From an uncultured Treponema sp. (GTDB lineage: Bacteria > Spirochaetota > Spirochaetia > Treponematales > Treponemataceae), in the NCBI GenBank assembly GCA_946615905.1, contig CAMOIE010000015.1, positions 17,266-81,265 of the forward strand: a DNA stretch of 64,000 nt, read 5' to 3'. The position numbers and the translations under genes were made by a program. This document shows, piece after piece, positions 35,814 to 44,340 of this stretch; position 1 is the first letter of the stretch; each line of letters starts with the position of its first letter. The notes beneath the pieces were generated by a model. The model had not been told where the DNA came from and did no database searches. It saw nothing but the letters and a program-made list of their open reading frames with translations.

Positions 35814-36887
35814 AATCCGGCTTTTGAACAAAGACTTTTAAAAATTGAAAGAGTTCTCGACAAATACCTTCCAAAAGAGGCAAGTTCCGAGTGGAAGGAC
35901 ATGGCTTTTGGCTCCGTTGATTTTTGCATTTCAGGAGAGCACATGGAGCCGCTTTTGGTTCCATGCGAGAGACTTCTTTCCCTCGGAGGAAAACGCTGGC
36001 GTCCCCTCCTGCTGGTTTTAACTGCGGAAATGACGGCAGCGGCAAAGGGCAAAGATTCATCCGCAATAGAAAACGCATACTCTTTGACCCCCCTTGTTGA
36101 GTTCGCCCACACGGCATCACTGATTCATGACGACATCGAGGATTCCGCCGACACAAGACGTGGACAACCCGCAGCCCACATAACTTACGGCTTGGACACT
36201 GCACTGAACGCAGGCTCTTGGCTATATTTTCAGGCAACGACCTGCATTTCAACACAAGAGCTTTCAGCACAGAAAAAAAATGACTTGTACGATCTCTACC
36301 TTTTGGAACTGAGGCGACTTCATCTTGGCCAGGCTATGGACATCCGCTGGCACAGGGATCCGTCTCTCCTTCCGTCTGTTGCAGAATACACGGCCATGGT
36401 CCGCAACAAGACTGGAACATTGGCCCGTCTGGCTGTCGAAGTCGGAATTTTAGCCGGAGGCGGCAGCAAGGAAGAAGCATTGGAAGCAGGAAAAATCGCA
36501 GAGGACATCGGCGTAGGCTTCCAAATTTTGGACGATGTGACTAATATTTCCATCGGAAACCCCGGAAAAAAACGCGGAGATGACATCGTCGAGGGCAAAA
36601 AAAGCCTGCCGGTCATCCTCCATATAAAAAGCAACCCGCAGGATGCGCACGAACTAGAGGAATTGTTTGAAAAAGCCGCAAAGGAGGGAATCGACTCTCC
36701 TGCGGTTGAAAAGGCCATCTCACTCCTGTCTTCCGGCGGCTTCATACAAAAGGCGGAAAATTCAGGCAGGGAACTTGTAGGCCAAAAGGCAAGGGAACTT
36801 TCTGAGTTCTTCGGAAATGCGGACTCGGAAGCGGCCGGACTAATCAAAGAACTTTTTGCTTCGATGGCACCAGGTGGCAAACTGTAA
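35811..36887 (+). CDS. Polyprenyl synthetase family protein
   Basis: A 358-residue all-helical prenyltransferase that condenses isopentenyl diphosphate units to a longer polyprenyl diphosphate, needed for lipid carriers or quinones. The first Asp-rich motif is LIHDDIEDSADTRRG (DDxxD). The second reads LDDVTN, with Asn for the final Asp. LSLGGKRWRPLL is the substrate-binding GKR segment. Length is typical. Chain length cannot be told from sequence. The locus's GtrB-like enzymes would use an undecaprenyl carrier of this pathway. Confidence 0.88.
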   Translation: MNPAFEQRLLKIERVLDKYLPKEASSEWKDMAFGSVDFCISGEHMEPLLVPCERLLSLGGKRWRPLLLVLTAEMTAAAKGKDSSAIENAYSLTPLVEFAHTASLIHDDIEDSADTRRGQPAAHITYGLDTALNAGSWLYFQATTCISTQELSAQKKNDLYDLYLLELRRLHLGQAMDIRWHRDPSLLPSVAEYTAMVRNKTGTLARLAVEVGILAGGGSKEEALEAGKIAEDIGVGFQILDDVTNISIGNPGKKRGDDIVEGKKSLPVILHIKSNPQDAHELEELFEKAAKEGIDSPAVEKAISLLSSGGFIQKAENSGRELVGQKARELSEFFGNADSEAAGLIKELFASMAPGGKL

Positions 36888-36929
36888 CCTTTTCAAAAGA
36901 CTTTTGTAGTTTATCAAGGAGGCTTTACA

Positions 36930-37466
36930 ATGAACGAAAACGTAGACACATTAAACACTTGCGCAATTGAACTGGCCTCCAAAGGCGACTACTCAGAAGC
37001 CATCGCATGTTTCAAGAGGGCAATCACAATCGAGCGGTATAATTACCTCCTTTGGTTCAACTTGGCGATAACATACCGCGATTCAGGCGACATGGAAGAA
37101 GCGCTGGCCTCCCTCAAAAAGGCATACGCAATAAATCCGACCGATGAGGAAGTCATAGACATGCTGGCCATCACGAGTCTCAATATGGGCTCTTACGATT
37201 CGGCTCTTTCCTACTGCGCCGAAGGACTGGATCTAAATCCATATAATCCCCACCTTTGGAATACCTTGGGTGTCGTCCAGTTCAACAAAAAAGAGTACGA
37301 AGATGCTTCAGAGTCCTTTGAACATGCTGTGACAATCGACCCCTACTATTACGATGCCCTATTTAACCTCCGCGACACTTATGACGAGTTGGGCAACAAG
37401 ACAGGGGTTGACTTCTGCCAAAAGCAGATGGATTCAATAATGCCCAAAGGAAAACCCCGTGTTTAG
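36930..37466 (+). CDS. TPR-repeat protein
   Basis: A 178-residue protein of about four tetratricopeptide repeats. Examples are NTCAIELASKGDYSEAIACF, YLLWFNLAITYRDSGDMEEA and LWNTLGVVQFNKKEYEDASE. No signal peptide, so it is probably a cytosolic scaffold. AAGGAGG lies eight bases before the ATG. Its stop overlaps the GTG start of the next gene as GTGTTTAG. Confidence 0.85.
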   Translation: MNENVDTLNTCAIELASKGDYSEAIACFKRAITIERYNYLLWFNLAITYRDSGDMEEALASLKKAYAINPTDEEVIDMLAITSLNMGSYDSALSYCAEGLDLNPYNPHLWNTLGVVQFNKKEYEDASESFEHAVTIDPYYYDALFNLRDTYDELGNKTGVDFCQKQMDSIMPKGKPRV

Positions 37467-37878
37467 AAGGGGAGTCGTTCAGAAAATTACAGAAAAAAAA
37501 ATTCTCGTCACGCTTGCAAACCCTAACTATCCGCTGGAGTCTTTTAATTTTGAAAATGACTATAAATACAAGGCAAAGAACAAAAAAAATTTTCATCTTG
37601 AAAAAGGAATGACCGTGACCCTGCAGTTTTCTGATTTGGCAAACGGGTTAAAAGGCATCATAGCCTTTCTGTTTCCAATCGTATCAGCCTTCGCAGGATT
37701 CTACCTTTCGCCTAAAATCGCCCCGCTCCTCCGATTTACGGCTTCCGAAAATTTCAAGGCGATTTTGTCTGGAGCCTTATTTTTATTCTCCTGCGCTGCG
37801 GTCTGTTTTTTAAGCAGGTCTGGCCTTTGGCTTGAGCATCCGCAGATAGTCGGAATCTACAAAAAAGAAGAAAAATAA
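37459..37878 (+). CDS. RseC/MucC-like membrane protein
   Basis: A 139-residue protein resembling the RseC/MucC (SoxR-reducing) family: an N-terminal soluble beta domain (GVVQKITEKKILVTLA), then two transmembrane helices at about residues 65-85 and 95-120 separated by a short loop. The N-terminal cysteines of classical RseC are absent. RseC proteins act with Rnf complexes or envelope-stress signalling, but that link is not shown here. The GTG start at 37459 has AAAGGA upstream and is coupled to the TPR gene by an eight-base overlap. Confidence 0.7.
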   Translation: MFRRGVVQKITEKKILVTLANPNYPLESFNFENDYKYKAKNKKNFHLEKGMTVTLQFSDLANGLKGIIAFLFPIVSAFAGFYLSPKIAPLLRFTASENFKAILSGALFLFSCAAVCFLSRSGLWLEHPQIVGIYKKEEK

Positions 37879-37905
37879 AAAAGCGTCCGATTTTCAACCG
37901 GACGC
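37876..37905 (-). terminator. Terminator after cheB (bidirectional)
   Basis: Stem GCGTCCG/CGGACGC (37883-37889 and 37899-37905). Read on the minus strand it is followed by TTTTTTATTTTT, a good tail for cheB. On the plus strand the tail is only four T, so it may also weakly end the TPR/rseC-like transcript. Confidence 0.85.
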
Positions 37906-37925
37906 CGCACTTTTAATCCCAAAAA

Positions 37926-39125
37926 TTATATGTGCTCACGGGCAAGCTTGCTGATTTCGTCAGCCATGTCATCCAAGGAGACCTGTTTTTGAACAGCACC
38001 AAGCTCGTTCGCGACTTTCGGCATACCGTAGACAATGGCGGATTTTTCATCCTGTCCGAGAGTCCAAGCCCCTTGCTTGCGCATTTCAGCCAACTGAACA
38101 GCACCGTCCTTGCCCATTCCAGTCATGATTACGCCAAGGGCATTGTTCATATATGTTTTGGCGACAGACTCAAAGAGGACATCGGCGGAAGGTCTGTGTC
38201 CGTTTCTCTGGGCTTCCTGACTTAAACGGACAATCGGCTGGAAGCCTTCTTTCTCAATGTAGATATGATAGTTACCCGGCGCGATGTAAATATTTCCGCT
38301 CTCGACCTTCATGCCGTCCTCAGCCTCCTGAACATGGAGGGGACAGATTTTATCGAGAGAACCTGCAAATTCTTTTGTGAACCCCGCCGGCATGTGCTGG
38401 ACGACGAGAATCGGCTGCTTGATATGGGGGTCGATGCACTTGAAGACCTGGCGAAGGGCATTCGGACCGCCGGTAGAAATTCCGATTGCGATAATCTCGA
38501 TTTTGCCTTCCTTGCGAAGGGGGGTGATTGTCGCGGGAGCCTTGGGAGCTGACGGAGTGAATGTAAAGGCTGCCTTCTCGACCTTGACGTTCTCAGAAGA
38601 AAGGAATTCCTGAGCCTTCTCTGTTCCCATAGTCTGTTGGAGCTTGCGGGAAACCGCCCTCTCAGAAGCAAGGTGAGAATAATAGTCATCGGAATAAATC
38701 TTCTTGCCCTGCCTGCGGGCATAAGCTCCGCCGTAAGAGGCAATCATTTCGATAATCTGGTCAGCGACCTGATTGATGTCAGCGGAAATGGAGCCGTTCG
38801 GCTTTGTGATAAAGTCAGAAGCCCCCAATTCCAAACATTCCATCGTAACGGCGGCACCCTTTGAGGCGATTGACGACAAAATGATTACCGGAACCGGACA
38901 CTTGTTCTGCTTGCGCCATTTGAGGAATTCAACGCCGTTCATAACGGGCATTTCAATGTCAAGAACGATTACATCCGGCTTGCAGAGGGGAATTTTATCA
39001 ATACAGAACTGGCCGTTCATGGCTTTGCCTGCGACACTCATTCCCGGAGTGCTTTCAATTACACGGGAAATCAAATTGCGCATCAAAGCGGAGTCATCAC
39101 AAATTAGAACTGAAATATCATCCAT
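37926..39125 (-). CDS. cheB: Chemotaxis protein-glutamate methylesterase CheB
   Basis: A 399-residue CheB that removes methyl groups from chemoreceptor glutamates and deamidates glutamines. The receiver domain (residues 1-125) has LICDDSALMRN and the phospho-acceptor in VIVLDIEMPVMNG. A linker of about 70 residues follows. The esterase domain shows the catalytic Ser in IGISTGGPNALR, His in VVQHMPAGFTKEF and Asp in MTGMGKDGAVQL. All are intact. It follows cheR by about 50 bases with AAAGGACG before the ATG. Confidence 0.96.
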   Translation of the reverse strand: MDDISVLICDDSALMRNLISRVIESTPGMSVAGKAMNGQFCIDKIPLCKPDVIVLDIEMPVMNGVEFLKWRKQNKCPVPVIILSSIASKGAAVTMECLELGASDFITKPNGSISADINQVADQIIEMIASYGGAYARRQGKKIYSDDYYSHLASERAVSRKLQQTMGTEKAQEFLSSENVKVEKAAFTFTPSAPKAPATITPLRKEGKIEIIAIGISTGGPNALRQVFKCIDPHIKQPILVVQHMPAGFTKEFAGSLDKICPLHVQEAEDGMKVESGNIYIAPGNYHIYIEKEGFQPIVRLSQEAQRNGHRPSADVLFESVAKTYMNNALGVIMTGMGKDGAVQLAEMRKQGAWTLGQDEKSAIVYGMPKVANELGAVQKQVSLDDMADEISKLAREHI

Positions 39126-39150
39126 AGCATCGTCCTTTAAAAAGTAAAAT

Positions 39151-39170
39151 CCGCCGGGTTATCCCAGCGG
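39151..39170 (-). promoter_or_regulatory. Hairpin in the cheR-cheB intercistronic gap
   Basis: On the minus strand CCGCTGGG-ATAA-CCCGGCGG forms an 8-bp stem with one G-T pair, followed by ATTTTACTTTTT. It could be a leaky terminator or a processing or stability element setting the CheR:CheB ratio. Confidence 0.5.
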
Positions 39171-39178
39171 CATTATAA

Positions 39179-39994
39179 TTATATCTGTTTCTGATAGAGA
39201 CAAGCCCAGTCGGTCTTCAAGAATTCAAACTTAGTTTCCATTCCGAAGAGAGATTCAGAGTGTCCGATAAAGAGGTAGCCGTGCTTGCCCATCGCATCCC
39301 AGAAGCGGTCGATTGTCGCCTTTTGTGCAGCCTCGTCAAAATAAATCAAAACGTTGCGGCAAAATATGACATCAAGATTATGAACACCTGAGTCGTTGCG
39401 AAGGTTGTGGTAGTCAAACTTGATTTTTGACATCAAATCGCTCTTGACCTGATAACCTTTGTCATTCTTGATGAAATAGCGGTCAAGGTAATTCTGGGGA
39501 ATTCCTGAGATGCGGGAATCAGGATAGAAGCCCTGCTGACCGACCATAAGAGACTTGAGGGAAATATCAGAAGCGGTAATCTGAAATTTATACGGCGGCT
39601 TCAAGATGTCGTCGAGAATCATGGCAATCGTATAAGGCTCTTCGCCAGTTGAACAACCTGCTGACCAAATACGGATAGTAGTATCCCCTGTCTTCTTTTT
39701 TTCCTCAATAACATGTGGAATTACATAGTTGATAAGGGCATCGAAATGAGGCTGATTACGGAAAAATCGAGTCAAGTTGGTCGTAACGGAATCGAGCATT
39801 TTTTTCATCTCGTCGTCGTCAGCGATAATCAGTTTATAATAATCCGCAATCGATGGAATCTGCCTTTCGCGCAGTTTTTCCTTAAGTCGGCTGTCGAGAA
39901 TCGAACGGTTCGTTGCAGAGAAAGTAATGCCGCTTTTGTCATAAATGAGCTTACGGAATTGGTCGAATTCCGCATCAGTAAGTAAATCTGCCAT
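39179..39994 (-). CDS. cheR: Chemotaxis protein methyltransferase CheR
   Basis: A 271-residue CheR that methylates receptor glutamates using S-adenosylmethionine. The N-terminal helical domain includes FRKLIYDKSGI and VTTNLTRFFRNQPHFDAL, quoted in part. The SAM site is RIWSAGCSTGEEPYTIAMIL, followed by ITASDISLKSL and the family's VIFCRNVLIYFDE. Intact. First gene of the cheR-cheB pair, with a leaderless promoter. Confidence 0.96.
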   Translation of the reverse strand: MADLLTDAEFDQFRKLIYDKSGITFSATNRSILDSRLKEKLRERQIPSIADYYKLIIADDDEMKKMLDSVTTNLTRFFRNQPHFDALINYVIPHVIEEKKKTGDTTIRIWSAGCSTGEEPYTIAMILDDILKPPYKFQITASDISLKSLMVGQQGFYPDSRISGIPQNYLDRYFIKNDKGYQVKSDLMSKIKFDYHNLRNDSGVHNLDVIFCRNVLIYFDEAAQKATIDRFWDAMGKHGYLFIGHSESLFGMETKFEFLKTDWACLYQKQI

Positions 39995-40030
39995 ATTCGA
40001 TATTATATCCTGATTTTTAAAAAATGTAAA
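39992..40030 (-). promoter_or_regulatory. Leaderless sigma70 promoter of cheR
   Basis: TTTACA (40025-40030), 17-base spacer, TATAAT (40002-40007), seven bases, ATG at 39994. Predicted leader 0-1 base and no Shine-Dalgarno. Confidence 0.72.
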
Positions 40031-40116
40031 TTAATTTAAGTTTATAACAGAAATTTTGACATAATCTGAAAAAATCTTGTTTTTTCAAAGGCTTTTCATG
40101 TCAACTTGAATCTTGC

Positions 40117-40131
40117 TATAATTTTTACATG
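40117..40131 (+). promoter_or_regulatory. -10 box of a leaderless promoter for the GHL10 lipoprotein
   Basis: TATAAT at 40117-40122, six bases, ATG at 40129. The -35 is weak (TTTCAT or TTTTCA at 40093-40099). No Shine-Dalgarno. Confidence 0.65.
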
Positions 40132-41352
40132 AAAAAAAATCAGTTTTTTCCAATCTGTCTCTCTTTTATTTCATTTTTCGTCCTTATTGCATTTTCATCC
40201 TGCATTTCACCGCAAAATGGAGGAGAGAGTCATGTTCCGGAGCCAGAATTTGTTTACGGGGACTGGATTTCATCTGTAAGCGGTGACTTTCCCGCCATGC
40301 CGACAAGGGACTCAATCTCATTGCAAGCCCAATGTGACAAAATTTTGGAAGAAGTAAGCCAGCTGGGCTTCAACACGATTTTTTTTCAAGTCAGGCCTTC
40401 TGCGGACGCCTTGTACAAGTCAAAGCTTTTTCCGTGGAGCAAAGGGCTGACAGGAGAACTAGGCCTTAGCCCAGACAATGATTTTGACCCGCTAGCCTAC
40501 ATGACGAAAGAAGCCCACAAAAGGGGAATCCAAATTCACGCATGGATAAATCCATACAGAATTAAAACTTATGGAAAAAAGCTGTCTCTGGACGAAATTC
40601 TTGAAAAAAGCCCTGCACTCAAAAAGTTGAAAAAACACATCCTTTCATGTAAGGACGGAAATTTCTACCTAGACCCGGGTTCCCCAAAAGTCAGAAAATT
40701 CATAGTCCGAGGGGCCAGGGAAATAATCGAAAATTACGATGTAGACGGCATCCACATAGATGATTATTTTTATCCAGAAGCAGGCATCGATGATTCCGCA
40801 ACATTCAAAAAATACGGCGGCGGCAAAGAAAAGTCAGACTGGAGGCGGGAAAACGTCAACATTCTGATAAGAGAGCTAAATGAAGCGGTACACAAAGTTG
40901 ATTCAGACCTGAAATTCGGAGTTTCACCGGCAGGAATTTGGGCAAACAAGAGCGAGGCCTGTCCAGAAGGCTCTCAAACCAGGGGAAGAGAATCGCGGAA
41001 CGCCCTGTTCGCAGACTCCCTCGCCTGGGTAAAAAACGAATGGCTTGACTACATCATCCCGCAGATTTATTGGGAGCGTGGACACAAGCCTGCGGACTAC
41101 ACAGAACTTTCCGCATGGTGGAACAAGGCAGTAGAAGGCAGCAGGGTCAGACTTTACATCGGAATGGCGGACTACAAGGCTACAGCCGCAAAAGACCAGG
41201 AAGATTCTGTTTGGTACGGAAAAAACGAGATCCAGGGTCAAAGTGAGGCAAACAAGCTTCTGGACAATGTAAAAGGAGAAGTCCACTTCAACCACGGCAG
41301 CATAGTGAAAAACCCGGAACTGGTGGAATTTTACAAGAATCGTATTCACTAA
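40129..41352 (+). CDS. GHL10-family glycoside-hydrolase-like lipoprotein
   Basis: A 407-residue lipoprotein. The signal peptide ends in the lipobox AFSSC at about residue 24. The rest matches the glycosyl-hydrolase-like 10 (DUF187) family: LGFNTIFFQVRPSADALYKS, AHKRGIQIHAWINPYR, VDGIHIDDYFYPEAG and LDYIIPQIYWERG, quoted in pieces. These are TIM-barrel enzymes thought to act on cell-wall or other polysaccharides. The acidic pair in HIDDYF is a plausible catalytic region. Exposed in the envelope after Lol sorting. Exact substrate unknown. Confidence 0.88.
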   Translation: MKKNQFFPICLSFISFFVLIAFSSCISPQNGGESHVPEPEFVYGDWISSVSGDFPAMPTRDSISLQAQCDKILEEVSQLGFNTIFFQVRPSADALYKSKLFPWSKGLTGELGLSPDNDFDPLAYMTKEAHKRGIQIHAWINPYRIKTYGKKLSLDEILEKSPALKKLKKHILSCKDGNFYLDPGSPKVRKFIVRGAREIIENYDVDGIHIDDYFYPEAGIDDSATFKKYGGGKEKSDWRRENVNILIRELNEAVHKVDSDLKFGVSPAGIWANKSEACPEGSQTRGRESRNALFADSLAWVKNEWLDYIIPQIYWERGHKPADYTELSAWWNKAVEGSRVRLYIGMADYKATAAKDQEDSVWYGKNEIQGQSEANKLLDNVKGEVHFNHGSIVKNPELVEFYKNRIH

Positions 41353-41383
41353 AATAGAGATTTCAGCTATTCTATTCGTTATG
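41345..41383 (+). promoter_or_regulatory. Leaderless promoter of pyrG
   Basis: TTCACT (41345-41350), 17-base spacer, TATTCT (41368-41373), seven bases, ATG at 41381. No Shine-Dalgarno is present. Confidence 0.55.
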
Positions 41384-42973
41384 AGCAAGTACATTTTGGT
41401 AACAAGCGGAGTATGTTCCTCCCTGGGAAAAGGTGTCGCGACCGCGGCAATCGGAAGCCTTCTTGAGAATTCAGGCCTTAAAATCACAATCTTAAAATGC
41501 GATCCATATATCAATATTGACGCGGGGACAATCAGTCCCTACCAGCAGGGAGAAGTTTTCGTCACGGAAGACGGCGCGGAGACTGACTCAGACCTCGGAA
41601 ACTATTCGCGCTTCACCTCAGTACAGCTCTCGGACGAAAACCTGATTACAATCGGCAAAGTCTACGAGGCGGTAATCCGCAACGAGCGGGCTGGCCGCTA
41701 CAACGGACGCACAGTTCAGGTCATTCCACACATCACTGACGAAATCAAGCGCAGAATCATTCAGGCCGGGAACAAGACCGGAGCGGATGTTGTAATCGTG
41801 GAAGTCGGCGGAACAGTCGGCGACATCGAATCGATTCCCTTCCTTGAGACAGCCCGCCAGCTCATCCGCGAGCAGGGAAAGGGCAACGTCCTGACAGTCC
41901 ACCTGACACTCGTCCCGACAATCATCGGCGGGGAGCTTAAGACAAAGCCGACCCAGCATGCGGTAAAGCAATTGCAGGAGACAGGAATTCAGCCCGACAT
42001 CCTCCTCTGCCGCTGTGACAGAATGCTCGATGAGGACATGAGCAAAAAAATCGCCCTCTTCTGCAACGTCTCGACAGGCTCCGTCTTCACGTCAACTGAC
42101 ATAGACTCAATCTACGAGCTTCCCCTCCTCTTCCACGAGGAAGGTCTGGACGCCCGCATAATCGAAAAACTCCAGCTCAAAAACAAAAAGACAGACATAA
42201 AGCCCTGGAAGGACTTCAACGACAAGCTCAAAAACTTGAGCAAAAAAGTCACGGTCGCAATGGTCGGCAAAAAAGACTACCTTGACGACTGCTACAAGTC
42301 AGTCCGCGAAAGCCTCCTTCATGCGGCGGTAACTGGTCACGACGCGGCCCTTGTATTGAAGAAAATCGACTCGGAGACTCTCGAAAAATCCGGCGCCATC
42401 GACTCATTCTTTGAGGGTGTTGACGCAATCGTAATCCCCGGAAACTACGGTCAGAGGGGCTTTTTGGGTCTTCTTGCGACAGTCCGCTACGCCCGCGAGC
42501 ATAAAATCCCCTACCTCGGAATCGATCTTGGAATGCAGCTCATGGCCATTGAGACAGGGCGCGATTTACTGGGCTGGGAAGACGCGGACTCCACAGAGTT
42601 CATGCAGCACACAAGCCACCCGGTAATCTCACTCCCGGAAGACCAGACAGGAACATCGGCGACAGGCGCGATGAAACTCGGAGCCTCAGCGGTGAACATC
42701 CAGCGGGGCAGCAAACTTTTCGGTATCTACAAAAAAGACCAGGTCAGCGAACGCCACCGGTCAAAATACTCGTTCGACGGCCGCTACGAGAACGACATGG
42801 CGGGGCAGAATCTCCTCGTCACCGCCTATTCAGCCGAGGACAAGTCGGCGGAAGCCTTTGAATGGAAAGACCACCCGTGGGGAGTCGGCGTGCAGTTCCA
42901 CCCGGAATTCGTCAGCCGTCCGACAAAGCCCCACCCGCTTTTCATCTCTCTGATCGGAGCTGCGCTTAAATAA
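41381..42973 (+). CDS. pyrG: CTP synthase lacking the glutaminase cysteine
   Basis: A 530-residue CTP synthase that aminates UTP to CTP. The amidoligase half is canonical: TSGVCSSLGKGVATAAIGSL, KCDPYINIDAGTISPYQQGE and FVTEDGAETDSDLG. In the C-terminal class-I glutaminase domain the nucleophile motif, normally G-I-C-L-G-M-Q, reads GIDLGMQ, with Asp382 (codon GAT at 42524) in place of Cys. The oxyanion-loop segment is also unusual (IPGNYGQRGFLG). His507 and Glu509 of FHPEF remain. The enzyme should therefore use free ammonia rather than glutamine. Preceded by a leaderless promoter; lptC follows. Confidence 0.95.
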   Translation: MSKYILVTSGVCSSLGKGVATAAIGSLLENSGLKITILKCDPYINIDAGTISPYQQGEVFVTEDGAETDSDLGNYSRFTSVQLSDENLITIGKVYEAVIRNERAGRYNGRTVQVIPHITDEIKRRIIQAGNKTGADVVIVEVGGTVGDIESIPFLETARQLIREQGKGNVLTVHLTLVPTIIGGELKTKPTQHAVKQLQETGIQPDILLCRCDRMLDEDMSKKIALFCNVSTGSVFTSTDIDSIYELPLLFHEEGLDARIIEKLQLKNKKTDIKPWKDFNDKLKNLSKKVTVAMVGKKDYLDDCYKSVRESLLHAAVTGHDAALVLKKIDSETLEKSGAIDSFFEGVDAIVIPGNYGQRGFLGLLATVRYAREHKIPYLGIDLGMQLMAIETGRDLLGWEDADSTEFMQHTSHPVISLPEDQTGTSATGAMKLGASAVNIQRGSKLFGIYKKDQVSERHRSKYSFDGRYENDMAGQNLLVTAYSAEDKSAEAFEWKDHPWGVGVQFHPEFVSRPTKPHPLFISLIGAALK

Positions 42974-43009
42974 TTTACATTTGACAATGTACAATTTACA
43001 ATTGAAATC
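42974..43009. repeat. AT-rich intercistronic repeat (copy 2)
   Basis: TTTGACAATGTACAATTTA is followed by CAATTG between pyrG and lptC. Related words occur at 17054 and 48911. It contains TACAAT seven bases before the lptC ATG, so it may also supply a promoter. Confidence 0.45.
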
Positions 43010-43612
43010 ATGAAGCAAGGCAGAATTTTATTGAAATCCAAAATATTTTTCATGCTAAAATTGTTCATTATAGCTTGTACATTGTGCATTACCACGTCTT
43101 GCAGTCTTGCCTACGAAAAGGAAGCCTCACCGGAAGAGTCCGTGCCTGAGTTTTCTTTTAACGATGCGGTATTTTTGCGCTACGAAAACAGCAAAATGTC
43201 GACAAAACTGTCCGCTGACAAACTTGAACAGTACAAATCTGACGGGGCGGCGTTTTTGCTGAATCCCAAGTTTGCGACATTTTCCCAAGACGGGAAAGTT
43301 TCAACTGAAGGTTCTTGCGGAATATTGGCCGCAGACACGATGAATGAAATCTACGAGCTCTTCAACGGAATCTCCATGGACATGAAAAGCCAAAATCTGA
43401 AGATTCAGGCCGATTCATTAAAAATCAACTCGAAGAATGAGCAGTTGACCGGCAGCGAAAACGGGAAAGTCACAATCACGAGAGATGACATTCAAATCAC
43501 AGGAGAGGGCTTCTCAGCCTCCGGGGTCAGCAAGGATTTCGTATTTCATTCAGGAATTGACGGAATGATAAAGGCAAAAGATTCATCTGAAACAGGGGCA
43601 GAAGAAAAATGA
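43010..43612 (+). CDS. lptC: LptC-like lipoprotein of the lipopolysaccharide/lipooligosaccharide exporter
   Basis: A 200-residue lipoprotein with lipobox TTSC (from the ATG at 43010, Cys near residue 31). The mature part is a string of short strands (FRYENSKMS-type openings, SADKLEQYKSDG, STEGSCGILAA, KIQADSLKINSKNEQLTG), quoted approximately from the translation, typical of the OstA/LptC beta-jellyroll. A second ATG at 43052 (MLKLFIIACTLCITTSC) would give a neater lipoprotein signal; neither start has a Shine-Dalgarno. Its overlap with the LptA-like gene and the LptB gene after it supports the name. LptC pulls glycolipid from the inner-membrane ABC transporter to LptA. Confidence 0.72.
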   Translation: MKQGRILLKSKIFFMLKLFIIACTLCITTSCSLAYEKEASPEESVPEFSFNDAVFLRYENSKMSTKLSADKLEQYKSDGAAFLLNPKFATFSQDGKVSTEGSCGILAADTMNEIYELFNGISMDMKSQNLKIQADSLKINSKNEQLTGSENGKVTITRDDIQITGEGFSASGVSKDFVFHSGIDGMIKAKDSSETGAEEK

Positions 43613-44340
43613 GAGCAAAAACAATATTTTTCTCGGTAGCCCTTATGCTCCAATTCTCCTGTATTTTTTCTGAAAAAATAAAGTTCTCGGCAGATTCCCT
43701 GACAGGAAAGGCTGGAGACTCGTCATCTTCGACAGTTTTAAACGGGAACGCCTATGTGAAAACCTCAAACATGGAAATTTCCGCTGAGAAAATAGAGCTT
43801 CACGGCGATGACTTCAGGTTCATCTCAGCAGAGGGGCAGGTTTCAGGCACAAATACGGAAAGCCAAATGACATTTTCCTGCGGCAAAATGGAATATGACC
43901 GTACAGCAAAAATTGTAAACCTAGAGGACTCAGTACATTTGGTCGACATAAAAAATTCAGTCACAGCTGACGCCCAGTTAATCGAATACGATCAAAATGC
44001 GGAAATTGCGGTAATGCAAATTGAAGTCACATTAAAGCAAAAAGACAATGTATGTACTTCCGCCTATGCGGTCTATCGGAAAAACGACCAAAAACTTGAC
44101 ATGTCAGGAAATCCCCAAGTCAAACAAGGTGAAGATTCCTTTCGCGCCCAGGAAATAACCCTCAACCTTGACACACAAGAAATAACTTTGGACGGCCGAG
44201 TCCGGGGAACCGTCACGGACTCAAAAGAAAAGACTGAAAAACTAGGAAAAACAGAAAATAAAAACGATGAAAGACTTGATTCTGAAAAATCAGGTGAAAA
44301 GAAAAACGAAAGTGATTTTTCCAACGGAGGAAACAGATGA
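43609..44340 (+). CDS. lptA: LptA/OstA-like periplasmic protein
   Basis: A 243-residue exported protein with signal peptide ending near CIFSEK and an OstA-type repeat region: FSADSLTGKAGD, NGNAYVKTSNMEISAEKIEL, FISAEGQVSGTNTES and KLDMSGNPQVKQGEDSFRAQ. This is the LptA jellyroll that bridges the periplasm. The C-terminal 35 residues are very rich in Lys, Glu and Asp and look disordered. Overlaps lptC and lptB by four bases each (ATGA), so the three are translated together. Confidence 0.8.
   Translation: MRAKTIFFSVALMLQFSCIFSEKIKFSADSLTGKAGDSSSSTVLNGNAYVKTSNMEISAEKIELHGDDFRFISAEGQVSGTNTESQMTFSCGKMEYDRTAKIVNLEDSVHLVDIKNSVTADAQLIEYDQNAEIAVMQIEVTLKQKDNVCTSAYAVYRKNDQKLDMSGNPQVKQGEDSFRAQEITLNLDTQEITLDGRVRGTVTDSKEKTEKLGKTENKNDERLDSEKSGEKKNESDFSNGGNR

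Noticed and set aside
35749..36270. 173-residue minus-strand frame opposite the polyprenyl synthase
   Set aside because: Overlaps a well-supported enzyme gene, lacks recognisable features and a ribosome site.
40924..41514. 196-residue minus-strand frame across the GHL10-pyrG junction
   Set aside because: Overlaps two firm genes and the pyrG promoter; composition is that of a shadow frame.
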